A DNA stretch of 64,000 nt from contig JAKVBI010000009.1 in NCBI GenBank assembly GCA_022447545.1, positions 21,091 through 85,090 of the forward strand, read 5' to 3'. Positions 1-9,329 of this stretch are shown piece by piece. The notes beneath the pieces were generated by a model that worked only from the letters and a program-made list of their open reading frames with translations, had not been told where the DNA came from and ran no database searches. The DNA comes from Myxococcota bacterium (lineage in GTDB: Bacteria > Myxococcota_A > UBA9160 > SMWR01). The position numbers and the translations under genes were made by a program. How positions within the stretch are numbered: position 1 is the first letter of the stretch; each line of letters starts with the position of its first letter.

Positions 1-530
1 TCAATGCCTTCCAGGGTTTGACGGGAACCGTGCTGTGCGCGCGGAGCCCCCAGGTGGTGCCCGCCCGGACGCCCTTGACGGGTGCGCCCTGGGATCGGGG
101 AATCTCCTTCGAAATGGAGGGAGCGATGGACGGATCCGTGGGGGTCCTGGTTTCGCACACCACCTGCAAGGACCTCACGCGAATGGTCGAGCGGCGCGTT
201 CCCGACGACGACGCCCAGCAGGAGATGCTCGAGTCCATGTTGCTGGAGGTCGCCAATATCGTGGCCTCGAGGATCGTCTCCTCAGTTGCCAACGGGCTGG
301 GGGGTCGCATCGTCCTTTCGGTTCCCCGAAGGGTGGGAGATCGAGTGAGCGAGGAGTTGATGACGCGCCTGTGCGGCCCAGACTCCGACGCCATGCGGGC
401 ACGTTGGTGCCGTGTGGACATGGAATTTGCCGACGAGACGGGGGTCCTGCGGGTACTTCTCGTGCTCGCCCCGCACCGGGCCCTGGAGTCCGGTGCGCAA
501 GCCGACGAGGCGTTTGATACCGTCGGGTGA
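1..530 (+). CDS. CheX/CheC-family chemotaxis phosphatase-like protein (5' end outside window)
   Basis: The frame is open from the first bases of the window, so the true start lies upstream; a TTG at 18 is the first possible start inside. The visible part carries the CheC/CheX/FliY signature (D/S)-x3-E-x2-N-x22-P exactly: S-M-L-L-E, then V-A-N, then 22 residues to the P of the strand ending LSVP (roughly bases 235-330). In that family these Glu and Asn residues promote CheY-P dephosphorylation. No receiver or flagellar FliN domain is visible. The gene ends 13 bases before larB, so it may be the first visible member of a short operon, although the functions are unrelated. No other chemotaxis gene is in the window, so a role in another phospho-relay is possible. 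Confidence 0.7.
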   Translation, partial: NAFQGLTGTVLCARSPQVVPARTPLTGAPWDRGISFEMEGAMDGSVGVLVSHTTCKDLTRMVERRVPDDDAQQEMLESMLLEVANIVASRIVSSVANGLGGRIVLSVPRRVGDRVSEELMTRLCGPDSDAMRARWCRVDMEFADETGVLRVLLVLAPHRALESGAQADEAFDTVG

Positions 531-543
531 TGGCGGCCCCCCC

Positions 544-1293
544 GTGAACCGAGAACGCCTGCGCGAATTGCTCGAAGAGGTTCGAGGCGGAGAACTCGAC
601 CTCGACGAAGCGCTGGAGTCCCTGGCGCGTCTGCCCTTCGTAGATACGAAGGATGCCCGTGTCGATACCCATCGAGCCCTCCGGCAGGGTCTGCCCGAGG
701 TGGTCTTCGGTCAGGGCAAGACGCCCGAGCAGATCCGCGACATCGTGCGTGCGCTGATCGATGCCGAGCAGGACGTGATGGTCACCCGAATCGAAGCCGA
801 CCCGGCGCGTTTCGTCCTCGATGCTCTGGGAACGGGGAGCTACGAGGTAGCCGCGCGCCTGTTGTGGACCGGCCCCGAAGAGGTGCCCGACCAGGGCCAG
901 GGGAAGATCGTGGTGGTGAGTGCCGGAACCGCCGATATTCCCGTGGCCGCTGAGGCGGCGGCGGTGGCACGGCGCTACGGAAATCGCGTGGAGCAGCTGT
1001 TCGACGTGGGGGTTTCGGGCATTCATCGGCTGTTGGCTTCGAGCGACGTGCTGCGTGAGGGGCGGGTGTTGATCGTGGTGGCTGGCATGGAGGGTGCGCT
1101 GCCTTCGGTGGTGGGTGGGCTCGTTGACAAGCCCGTGATCGCGGTTCCTACCAGTGTGGGTTATGGGGCATCCTTCGGGGGCCTGGCGGCGCTTCTCGGC
1201 ATGCTGACGAGTTGTGCGTCTAACATCAGCGTCGTCAACATCGACAATGGGTTCGGGGCCGCGCATGTCGCGACGCTCATCAACCGGCTCTGA
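544..1293 (+). CDS. larB: LarB, pyridinium-3,5-biscarboxylic acid mononucleotide synthase
   Basis: A 249-residue protein matching the LarB family. LarB carboxylates and hydrolyses nicotinic acid adenine dinucleotide in the first step of nickel-pincer nucleotide (NPN) cofactor synthesis. The N-terminal part has the typical R-E-L-L-E, FGQGKTPEQI and DHxR-like elements. The C-terminal half is the PurE (AIR carboxylase)-like domain, ending in GLAALLGMLTSCA and VVNIDNGFGAA, both hallmark strings of the family. The GTG at 544 (VNRERLRELLEEV) was chosen because it gives the usual family length; the frame is open further upstream but runs into the preceding gene. The 3' end overlaps larC by 29 bases, indicating co-translation. 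Confidence 0.9.
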   Translation: MNRERLRELLEEVRGGELDLDEALESLARLPFVDTKDARVDTHRALRQGLPEVVFGQGKTPEQIRDIVRALIDAEQDVMVTRIEADPARFVLDALGTGSYEVAARLLWTGPEEVPDQGQGKIVVVSAGTADIPVAAEAAAVARRYGNRVEQLFDVGVSGIHRLLASSDVLREGRVLIVVAGMEGALPSVVGGLVDKPVIAVPTSVGYGASFGGLAALLGMLTSCASNISVVNIDNGFGAAHVATLINRL

Positions 1294-2551
1294 ATCACGC
1301 TCCCGCCGAGGGCAGCGGCGAGCAGCGCCCGACGCCGGTGGGCGGCAGCTTCATCTGGACGTGTTTTCGGGGATCTCCGGGAACATGTTCATGGGGGCTC
1401 TGCTCGATGCAGGCCTGTCGCGGCGCGATCTGGTCTCCCAGCTGTCGGGGCTCGGTCTTGACCACTCCCTGCGGGTGAGCCGCGTCAAGCGCGGGGCTCT
1501 GGGTGGGCTTCATGTGGACGTTCGCGTCCCCCGGTCTCCGGCAGGCCGACACAAACACCCGCATCGCCGGCTCGCCGGGATCCGCCGCATGATTCAGCGG
1601 GCGGGGCTCGATCCGGAAGCGCGGGACCGCGCCGTGGCGATCTTCGAAGCGCTGGGCGAGGCCGAGGCGCGGGTGCATCGGGTGTCCATCGATGACGTGC
1701 ACTTCCACGAGGTGGGCGCCGTCGATTCCATCGTCGACATCACGGCAGCCGCGGTGGCCGTGTCTCTGCTCGGGATCGAGCGGATCACGGCGAGCTCCGT
1801 CGCCCTGGGCCACGGCAGTGTCGAGACCGAACACGGTCGGCTTCCGCTTCCTGCCCCGGCCACTCTCGAACTGTTGCGAGGGATTCCCACGGTTCCGGCC
1901 CACGTCGAGTGGGAGACCGTCACGCCTACCGGAGCCGCCATCCTGCGCACCCTGGTGGACGAATTCCAGCCCATGCCCGCCATGGTGACCGAAGCCGTGG
2001 GCTACGGGGCCGGTGGCGATCGACCCGGTCCCATGCCCAACCTGCTGCGCGCGGTGCTCGGCCGTGGGGCAGGCGCAGCGTCGGACCGCGTGATCCTGCT
2101 GGAGACGAACCTCGACGATCTCGTTCCCGAGCACTTCGACCACTTGATGGACCGATTGTTCGAGGTGGGGGCACTGGACGTGTCCCTGCAGCACCTGCAG
2201 ATGAAAAAAAACCGGCCCGGTTTCCTGGTGCGCGTGCTGGGGCGGCCGGCCGATCGAATGGGGCTCGCTGAGGTCCTGTTTGCCGAATCCACGGCCATCG
2301 GTGTGCGTGTAACTGAGAGCGACCGAATCGTGCTCGAGCGCAAACAACGGCGGGTGGACACGCCCTTTGGTCGTGTGGGCGTGAAGTGGATTCGCGGTAT
2401 GGACGGTTACGCCACGGTGACCGCCGAGTACGAGGATTGCCGACGGGCGGCTCGCAGGGCCGACGTGCCTCTGCGCGACGTGGTGCGGGCGGCCGAGGAG
2501 GCGGGACGGTCGGCATTCGACGTGGCGCCGAGGCGGGGTAGGCGCCGTTGA
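1265..2551 (+). CDS. larC: LarC, nickel-insertion protein for NPN cofactor
   Basis: A 428-residue LarC-family protein (formerly DUF111), the CTP-dependent cyclometallase that inserts nickel into the pincer cofactor. Seen directly: HLDVFSGISGNMFMGALLD near the N-terminus, the metal-site-like string VHFHEVGAVDSIVDI in the middle, and ETNLDDLVPEHFDHLMDRL near the start of the C-terminal half. Both halves are in one frame, unlike the Lactobacillus gene, which needs a programmed frameshift. The ATG at 1265 lies inside larB; the roughly 35 residues before HLDVFSG are basic and poorly conserved-looking, so a later non-ATG start cannot be excluded. LarA and LarE are not in the window. Confidence 0.9.
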   Translation: MSRRSSTGSESRSRRGQRRAAPDAGGRQLHLDVFSGISGNMFMGALLDAGLSRRDLVSQLSGLGLDHSLRVSRVKRGALGGLHVDVRVPRSPAGRHKHPHRRLAGIRRMIQRAGLDPEARDRAVAIFEALGEAEARVHRVSIDDVHFHEVGAVDSIVDITAAAVAVSLLGIERITASSVALGHGSVETEHGRLPLPAPATLELLRGIPTVPAHVEWETVTPTGAAILRTLVDEFQPMPAMVTEAVGYGAGGDRPGPMPNLLRAVLGRGAGAASDRVILLETNLDDLVPEHFDHLMDRLFEVGALDVSLQHLQMKKNRPGFLVRVLGRPADRMGLAEVLFAESTAIGVRVTESDRIVLERKQRRVDTPFGRVGVKWIRGMDGYATVTAEYEDCRRAARRADVPLRDVVRAAEEAGRSAFDVAPRRGRRR

Positions 2552-3300
2552 GTGTCGATGTTTCCGCCTTCGATCTCGCTCCCGATTCTCGCATGGCAAC
2601 ACTGTGTCTCCACGGCTTTACGGGAACCCCCTACGAAATGCGATCCCTGGGCGAGTCTCTCGCTCAGCGTGGAGTTCGCGCACTGGCTCCGGTTCTTCCG
2701 GGTCACAACCAGACCCCCCGCGACCTGGCCCAGATCCGCTGCGACGATTGGCTGGAGGCGGCGCGCGAGAACCTTCGAGCGCTGCGGGCCGCGCATTCGC
2801 GCGTGGGAGTGGCGGGCATGTCCATGGGGGGCGTGCTTTCCCTGTTGCTGGCGGCCCAGGAGCCTGTCGATGCCATCGTGAGCATCGGCGCTCCGTTGCG
2901 CCTGGCGCGTTCCATCAGCTGGTCGGTTCCTGTGGTCAAGTACCTGTGGCCGTATCTGCGCAAGGGCGTCTCGGACATTCGAGACCCGGAGGCTCGGGCA
3001 CGGCATCCGGCGTTTCCGGCCATTCCTCTGGCGGCTGTGCACGAACTCATTCGGCTACAGGCTCGCCTCGATGGGGAACTTCACCGGGTGAGCGCTCCGC
3101 TGCTGATCGCCCATGGCGCCCACGACCACACCGCGAACCCCGCGGACGCCCACGAGATCTGTGAACGGGTCGCTTCGGATCAGAAAGAGGTGATGGTGTT
3201 CGAGGGCTCGGCCCATGTGGTGACCGTAGACTTCGACCGCGCCGAGCTGGCACGCCGGGCCACGGAATTCCTGGTCCACGAATTGTCCGCCACGGACTAA
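2548..3300 (+). CDS. alpha/beta hydrolase, carboxylesterase/monoglyceride-lipase type
   Basis: A 250-residue serine hydrolase of the Est30/YvaK-like type. Visible catalytic elements are the oxyanion string CLHGFTGTPYEM (residues 20-31), the nucleophile elbow GMSMGG with Ser at about 92, an acidic GAHDHTANP loop and the late His in EGSAHVVTVD. There is no signal peptide, so it is predicted to be cytoplasmic. The TTG start at 2548 overlaps the larC stop in the tetranucleotide TTGA, so translation is coupled to larC; whether it is linked to nickel cofactor chemistry is unknown. The substrate is probably a short acyl ester or lactone. Confidence 0.75.
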   Translation: MSVDVSAFDLAPDSRMATLCLHGFTGTPYEMRSLGESLAQRGVRALAPVLPGHNQTPRDLAQIRCDDWLEAARENLRALRAAHSRVGVAGMSMGGVLSLLLAAQEPVDAIVSIGAPLRLARSISWSVPVVKYLWPYLRKGVSDIRDPEARARHPAFPAIPLAAVHELIRLQARLDGELHRVSAPLLIAHGAHDHTANPADAHEICERVASDQKEVMVFEGSAHVVTVDFDRAELARRATEFLVHELSATD

Positions 3301-3383
3301 TTGAGACGGCGTTCTACACCGTGGGGCGAGTTCTCCGGGCCGCCTGTCCGAAAGCCGCGTGAGTGCTACGTTTCCGTGTAGGG

Positions 3384-3402
3384 GAGCCGCACGAAGCGGC
3401 TC
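3384..3402 (+). terminator. hairpin downstream of the larBC-hydrolase operon
   Basis: A perfect 7-bp stem (GAGCCGC / GCGGCTC) with a 5-base ACGAA loop lies about 85 bases after the hydrolase stop. No U-tract follows, so it is at best a weak or factor-assisted terminator, or an mRNA-stabilising hairpin. Confidence 0.35.
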
Positions 3403-3505
3403 AGTCAATGGGTGGGCGCGTGGTCCGGGCTGAAGCGACGAGCTCGGGTCGGACGGCGTGTCGGTGAGAGGTTCCGCTCTTGGGGCCATGTGTAGAGGAG
3501 GTATC

Positions 3506-3721
3506 GTGGGGGATCTTCCCAACGCAGTCGTCAAACGATTGCTTTCGAAGCACGGTGACGGTCTAAGGGTCTCTGGATCTGCTCTGGAGCTGGCGGTGTC
3601 GGCCGCGGAGGACTACATCGCAAGGCTGGCTCAAGCGGCTACGGAGTCTGCAGGTGAGGCCAAGCGCAAGACCTTGATGGACGCTGACATCGAGGCTGCC
3701 CGCGCCAAGGTAGGTGGTTGA
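3506..3721 (+). CDS. stand-alone archaeal-type histone-fold protein (bacterial histone)
   Basis: A 71-residue protein spanning a single histone fold. It aligns by eye to archaeal HMfB-type histones across its whole length: LPNAVVKRLL (helix 1), RVSGSA at 21-26 (L1 loop and start of helix 2), AEDYIARLAQAA (helix 2), and KRKTLMDADIEAA at 53-65, which corresponds to the GRKTI..DI signature of the L2 loop and helix 3. The GTG at 3506 is preferred over an upstream in-frame ATG because AGGAGG lies 4 bases before it and the product then starts at the fold. It forms its own transcription unit, ending in a strong terminator, and sits upstream of lexA. Expected role: dimeric DNA binding and nucleoid organisation, by analogy with Bdellovibrio and archaeal histones. 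A CBF/NF-Y-like regulator is the alternative. Confidence 0.85.
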   Translation: MGDLPNAVVKRLLSKHGDGLRVSGSALELAVSAAEDYIARLAQAATESAGEAKRKTLMDADIEAARAKVGG

Positions 3722-3757
3722 GAGCGCCGATTTACTGGGCTCTCGACTGACGACGGA

Positions 3758-3791
3758 AAGGGCCCCGGGGTCTTCGGACTCCGGGGCCCTT
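3758..3791 (+). terminator. strong hairpin terminator after the histone gene
   Basis: A 15-bp stem (AAGGGCCCCGG pairing with CCGGGGCCCTT, extended inward by G-T, G-C, T-A and C-G) is capped by a C(TTCG)G tetraloop at 3773-3776 and followed by TTCTGGTTTGT. The UUCG cap and GC-rich stem make this one of the clearest structured RNAs in the window. It insulates the histone gene from lexA. Confidence 0.8.
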
Positions 3792-3969
3792 CTGGTTTGT
3801 ACGCTGCCCCGCGTTCCCCGGCACTGGCACCCGGAGGGAAGGGTTCTTTGACTTTCGCCTGGGTTTCGCGCTATCTCATGGGGGCCGCCTGGCTCGAGCC
3901 GGAAGCCGGCCCCAGGGGTGAACGAGGGGAACCGCGAGCGGGGAAACCAGGAGTGGGGGGAAACCAGCG

Positions 3970-4623
3970 ATGGCCCTGACACGTCGCCAACGTCAGATCT
4001 ACGACTTCATCCGGGAATTTGTGTCCGATCACGGCTATTCGCCGAGCCTCGAGGAGATCGGCGCCGAATTCGGGCTCTCTTCAGTGGCAACGGTTCACAA
4101 GCACGTCCAGCACCTCGTGGAGAAGGGCTTCCTGCGCAAGGCTTGGAATCGCTCGCGTTCGGTGGAGCCCGTGGGCGAACCCGGCAACGATCCTCTGCGC
4201 CTTCCTCTGCTCGGTGAGGTGGCCGCGGGTGTTCCCATCGAAGCCATCGAAGCTCCTGAGACCATCGATGTGCCCGTGGATCTGGCGAGCCCTGGTAGGG
4301 ACAGCTTCGTACTGCGGGTACGCGGCGATTCCATGATCGAGGAGCAGATCCGGGATGGAGATTTCGTGGTGGTGGAGAGCCGGGACCACGCCGACGACGG
4401 GGAGACCGTGGTCGCGTTGCTGTACGGCCAGGACACCACGTTGAAGAAGCTCTACCGAAGTGGTGAGACGGTTCGTCTCGAGCCCGCCAATCCCAGCATG
4501 GCGCCCATCGAGGTTCCTGCCCACGAGGTCCAGATCCGGGGTGTCGTACGCGGGCTGATTCGGCGCTATGCGTCCAACCTGCCGAGACGAGCTCGATCTG
4601 GCGCCGCGGCTCCAGTCGGCTAG
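3970..4623 (+). CDS. lexA: LexA, SOS-response repressor and self-cleaving protease
   Basis: A 217-residue LexA. The N-terminal winged helix-turn-helix (residues 1-65) starts LTRRQRQIYDFI and contains SPSLEEIGAEFGLSS and the recognition region ATVHKHVQHL. The C-terminal S24 domain has the Ala86-Gly87 cleavage site (EVAAGVPIEA), the nucleophile Ser121 in RGDSMIEEQI and the general-base Lys159 in TTLKKLYR. It represses DNA-repair genes and is inactivated by RecA-stimulated self-cleavage. A weak promoter-like pair (TTGACT at 3848, TATCTC at 3872, 18-base spacer) lies upstream; I could not identify a confident SOS box. Confidence 0.95.
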   Translation: MALTRRQRQIYDFIREFVSDHGYSPSLEEIGAEFGLSSVATVHKHVQHLVEKGFLRKAWNRSRSVEPVGEPGNDPLRLPLLGEVAAGVPIEAIEAPETIDVPVDLASPGRDSFVLRVRGDSMIEEQIRDGDFVVVESRDHADDGETVVALLYGQDTTLKKLYRSGETVRLEPANPSMAPIEVPAHEVQIRGVVRGLIRRYASNLPRRARSGAAAPVG

Positions 4624-4644
4624 TCTGAAACCCTCTTTGATTTC

Positions 4645-4660
4645 AACCGTTTCGACGGTT
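4645..4660 (+). terminator. UUCG hairpin after lexA
   Basis: A 6-bp stem (AACCGT / ACGGTT) closed by a TTCG tetraloop begins 22 bases after the lexA stop. A CTTTTT run starts 11 bases further on, so it is a plausible but imperfect intrinsic terminator. Confidence 0.45.
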
Positions 4661-4775
4661 CTAGCCGCGCCTTTTTCAAGTACGGGCAGCTGATGGGCCG
4701 CTCCCGAGGGTCCCGGCGATAGGCTGTAGCCCCAGGGCTGCGGCAACCACGGGACGACACTGCGAATTCACGAAC

Positions 4776-5195
4776 ATGCTCCGACTGACACGTGCAATCG
4801 AGTTTTCCGCTTCTCTCACCTACCGGCGCCCGGAGCTATCCGAGGACGAGAACCGCCGCCTGTTCGGGCGCAAGGCCCATCAGCACGGCCACAACTATCG
4901 GTTGGAGGTCACGCTGCGGGGTGAGCCCGACTCCACCACGGGAATGGTGATCGACCTCAAGGAGCTTCAGGAGATTCTGGAGCGCGAGATCATGACGCGC
5001 TTCGACCACCGAGACCTCAACGCCGACACGCCCTATTTCGAAAAGCTCCCGCCCACGCCGGAGCACTTCGTCCAGGTCATCCGTCGGCTGCTGGTGGCTG
5101 CACTGCCAGGCGGCATGCTCGATCGGATTCGCTTGTGCCAGGAGGAGGATCTCTGGGTCGACTGGATCGAGCCCCTCGAGGACGTGGCAACTTGA
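4776..5195 (+). CDS. 6-pyruvoyl-tetrahydropterin synthase/QueD paralogue A (lacks Zn-His1 and catalytic Cys)
   Basis: A 139-residue member of the PTPS/QueD fold (T-fold). It keeps HGHNY (His37 and His39, two of three zinc ligands), the FDHRD motif (Asp77-His78, the dyad of the intersubunit catalytic triad) and a late Glu (CQEED) for pterin anchoring. It lacks the first zinc His (FSAS-L where FSAS-H is expected, residue 14) and the catalytic Cys (GRK-A where GKC-N is expected, residue 33). On its own it should therefore not be a normal PTPS. It overlaps the next gene by 4 bases (TTGA); that paralogue has exactly the complementary set of residues. It is probably the A subunit of a hetero-oligomer acting on dihydroneopterin triphosphate made by the downstream FolE. 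Confidence 0.85.
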   Translation: MLRLTRAIEFSASLTYRRPELSEDENRRLFGRKAHQHGHNYRLEVTLRGEPDSTTGMVIDLKELQEILEREIMTRFDHRDLNADTPYFEKLPPTPEHFVQVIRRLLVAALPGGMLDRIRLCQEEDLWVDWIEPLEDVAT

Positions 5196-5608
5196 TCGCC
5201 CTGACTCGACGCTATGCATTTCCGGCAGCGCACGTGCTGAGGCACGCCTCCTACACCGACGAGGAGAATTTCCGCGTCTACGGCAAGTGTGCCAACCCGG
5301 CGGGACACGGACACAACTACCAGGTGGAGGTCACCCTCATGGGCCCCCTCGACCCCGTCCGGGGCTGGATTGTCGAACCCGCCCTCGTCGACGCTTTGTT
5401 CGAGGAGCACGTCGGGTCCCGCCTGGGCGGCCGCATGTTGAATGACGATCCGTGGTTCGAGAACCTCGTTCCTACGGCGGAGAACATCGCCCGCGTGATC
5501 TCACGCGAGTTGGCGGCTCCCATCCGAGAGAAGTCCACGGCCGAGGTCCGAAGCGTACGAATCGTCGAGACCCGCAAAAACAGTTTTGTAGACGGAGAGA
5601 TTCAATGA
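5192..5608 (+). CDS. 6-pyruvoyl-tetrahydropterin synthase/QueD paralogue B (lacks catalytic Asp-His)
   Basis: A 138-residue PTPS-family protein starting at a TTG that overlaps the preceding stop codon. It has the full zinc site (FPAAH with His14; GHGHNY with His39 and His41), the catalytic Cys33 in [10 protein letters not shown] (very like eukaryotic PTPS) and the pterin-anchoring Glu in IVETRKN. However, the Asp-His dyad is replaced by Gly-Gly: RLGGRMLND aligns with RFDHRDLNA of paralogue A. The missing half is therefore supplied only by its neighbour. The 3' end overlaps folE by 4 bases (ATGA). The product could be 6-pyruvoyl-tetrahydropterin (biopterin route) or carboxytetrahydropterin (queuosine route); the eukaryote-like Cys loop favours the former, weakly. 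Confidence 0.85.
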   Translation: MIALTRRYAFPAAHVLRHASYTDEENFRVYGKCANPAGHGHNYQVEVTLMGPLDPVRGWIVEPALVDALFEEHVGSRLGGRMLNDDPWFENLVPTAENIARVISRELAAPIREKSTAEVRSVRIVETRKNSFVDGEIQ

Positions 5609-6183
5609 GCGAACCCGACGCCCTCGAGCCCCTGGTGATGTCCATTCTCAAAGAACTTGGCGAAGACCCTGGACGCGATGGCCTCGAACGCACACCCGTC
5701 CGTTACGCTCGGGCCCTGCGCGACCTGACCAAGGGGTATCACCAGGATCCGAACGTCATTCTGAACGGCGCGTTGTTCGATGTGAGCTATGACGAGATGG
5801 TCATCGTCAAAGACATCGATTTCTACAGCATGTGCGAACATCACGTGTTGCCCTTCTTCGGTCGTGTTCACGTGGCCTACATCCCCAATGGAAAGGTTCT
5901 GGGCCTGTCCAAGATTCCGAGGCTCGTGGAAATGTACGCGCGCCGGTTGCAGGTTCAGGAACGCATGACCAAGCAAATTGCCGAGACCCTCGAAAGCCTG
6001 CTCGCTCCCAAGGGTGTGGCGGTGGTGGTGGAGGCGATTCACCTGTGCATGATGATGCGCGGTGTGCAGCAGCAGAATTCTTCCGCTGTCACCAGCTCGA
6101 TTCACGGCGAGTTCGAGACGGACTCCAAGACCCGGTCCGAGTTCATGGACCTGATCCGTCACCGGCGGGAGTCCTTCGCCTAG
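5605..6183 (+). CDS. folE: GTP cyclohydrolase I (FolE)
   Basis: A 192-residue type I GTP cyclohydrolase. It converts GTP to 7,8-dihydroneopterin triphosphate, the entry point of folate, biopterin and queuosine synthesis. Seen: [22 protein letters not shown] with the zinc ligands Cys and His, [20 protein letters not shown], and [12 protein letters not shown] with the last Cys ligand. The ATG at 5605 overlaps the stop of PTPS paralogue B (ATGA), so the three pterin genes form one coupled operon. This is the substrate-supplying step for the PTPS pair. The next gene is convergent, and no clear terminator is seen in the 37-base gap. Confidence 0.95.
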   Translation: MSEPDALEPLVMSILKELGEDPGRDGLERTPVRYARALRDLTKGYHQDPNVILNGALFDVSYDEMVIVKDIDFYSMCEHHVLPFFGRVHVAYIPNGKVLGLSKIPRLVEMYARRLQVQERMTKQIAETLESLLAPKGVAVVVEAIHLCMMMRGVQQQNSSAVTSSIHGEFETDSKTRSEFMDLIRHRRESFA

Positions 6184-6220
6184 GAGGCGGACCGGGCTCG
6201 GTCTCGTCTCGACGTCTCGC

Positions 6221-7744
6221 CTAACGCACGTTGCCGATGACAGCGAAGTCGACGAAGAGGTCGCCAGAATCCGTGAGGGCTTTGCGGCGGGATTCGAGCC
6301 AGGCAGACACCTGAGCGTTGCGCTTGGTCCCGAGCAGGCGGCTCTGCTCGGCCTCCCAGCCGGCATCCACCTCGGCCGGGTCCGCGGCCACGCGTTCGAT
6401 CGACTCCATCAGGACCAGCTGATCCTTCACCTCGAACACCCTGGGAGACGCCTCACCGGGCTCGAGCGCAAAGGCGGCGGCCAACAACTCGGTGGCCGAT
6501 CCGAGCCCCGGGATGAAGCCGTCGGGACGGCGGCGCAGCAGGCCGCTGCGCTCCAGGGTCAGTTCTTCGCCGCGGACTGCGACCTCGAGACCGGTACCCC
6601 CAGCCACCGCGGTGGACAGGCGCTCGGAGCGCTCTCGGGCCCGTTGCCGTGCGGCATCCCGGCCGAGCAACTCGGCCGCGAGTTCTTCCTGGACTTCTTC
6701 GAAGCTTCGGCTCTGGGCAGGCTGCCGCTCCTCGTTGCGGATGATGTGGAAACCGAAATCACTACGCACCGGGGGACTTGTCTCATCCACTTCCAGTGCG
6801 AAGGCCGCGTCCTCGAACGGCGCGACCATGCGACCGCGCGGGAAGAAACCCAGGTCACCCCCCTCGCTGGCGCTGCCCGTGTCGTCGCTCACTTCGCGAG
6901 CGAGATCGGCGAAGTCCTCACCGGCCTCGATTCGAGCGGCGAGCCCTTCCGCCTTTTCCTGGGCGGAGGCGACGTCGTCATCACTGGCATCGGGTTCGAC
7001 GCGGACCAGGATGTGGCGCGCCCGGATCTGCTCGGGAACGTTGTAGGTCTCGCTGCGCTCGGCGTAGAGGTCGCGGGCCTCGCCTTCCCGAATCTCGAGG
7101 AAACTCGTGATCGCCTCGGGGTCGGCCTCGAAGCCCTCGTCGACCTCGTCGGTGCCAAGGGCCACGAAAGCGATGCGGACCTCTTCGAGGCGTTGCTCGA
7201 GCGACGCCCGCGCCTCGGCCTCGGAAACGGCGGCGTTGTCGCGCATGATGCGGAGCATCTTTCCCGCGAGCATTCGGATGCGCTGCTCCTGCAGAAAGGT
7301 GCGCTCGTTGCCGTAGTTCTGTTGGACCCAGCCACGGTAGAGGTCCGGATCGAAGCGTCCATCCTCACCCCGGAAACCGCTGGCGTTGAGCACCGTGCGT
7401 TCGATCTCGCCGTTGCCCACCGTCAGTCCCTGTTCTTCGGCTTCCGCGGCCAGCACCGCCCGCTCCACCAGGAGGTTGGTGGTCATCTGGTCGATGGTGT
7501 CGCGCATGGCACGCTGGTCGAAGTTTTCGCCGAGGGCCTCACGCATTTGTTGCTCGCGGTCCATGCGAGCCAACTCGAACTCGCGCGGTCCGAACGAATA
7601 GGGCCCAACACGGATCCACGTTCCCGAGGCACCTGCTCTTTCGAGCGGACCCCCGAGGCCCATGAAGAAGACGAAGACACCGCCGATACCGATCACGATG
7701 ACGGCTGTGAGCCAGCGCTGGCCGCGCCTCAGGAACCTGAGCAT
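6221..7744 (-). CDS. PpiD/SurA-type peptidyl-prolyl cis-trans isomerase, membrane anchored
   Basis: A 507-residue periplasmic folding factor. One membrane span follows a basic N-terminus (residues about 10-30, RRGQRWLTAVIVIGIGGVFV). Then come a SurA_N/PpiD chaperone region (about 45-230), a parvulin-type rotamase domain (about 240-345; IRARHILVRVEP, GGDLGFFPRGRMVAPFED, SDFGFHIIRNEE) and a C-terminal chaperone extension. It is shorter than E. coli PpiD (623) and has one parvulin domain. It stands alone on the minus strand, divergent from mreB across a 480-base gap. Confidence 0.85.
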   Translation of the reverse strand: MLRFLRRGQRWLTAVIVIGIGGVFVFFMGLGGPLERAGASGTWIRVGPYSFGPREFELARMDREQQMREALGENFDQRAMRDTIDQMTTNLLVERAVLAAEAEEQGLTVGNGEIERTVLNASGFRGEDGRFDPDLYRGWVQQNYGNERTFLQEQRIRMLAGKMLRIMRDNAAVSEAEARASLEQRLEEVRIAFVALGTDEVDEGFEADPEAITSFLEIREGEARDLYAERSETYNVPEQIRARHILVRVEPDASDDDVASAQEKAEGLAARIEAGEDFADLAREVSDDTGSASEGGDLGFFPRGRMVAPFEDAAFALEVDETSPPVRSDFGFHIIRNEERQPAQSRSFEEVQEELAAELLGRDAARQRARERSERLSTAVAGGTGLEVAVRGEELTLERSGLLRRRPDGFIPGLGSATELLAAAFALEPGEASPRVFEVKDQLVLMESIERVAADPAEVDAGWEAEQSRLLGTKRNAQVSAWLESRRKALTDSGDLFVDFAVIGNVR

Positions 7745-9262
<1,518 letters not shown>

Positions 9263-9329
9263 TCCCGAGCGGTTGACACTCTGGGGGACGATGGGCATCG
9301 GGTGAGCGCTCCGAGAGGATGCGGAGTTG

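Noticed and set aside
175-1266. Long minus-strand open frame opposite larB
   Set aside because: It mirrors larB/larC coding bias in a GC-rich genome, has no recognisable product and no ribosome-binding site.
9263-9329. TTGACA-like -35 between mreB and mreC
   Set aside because: No matching -10 at 16-18 bases; the genes are probably one transcript.
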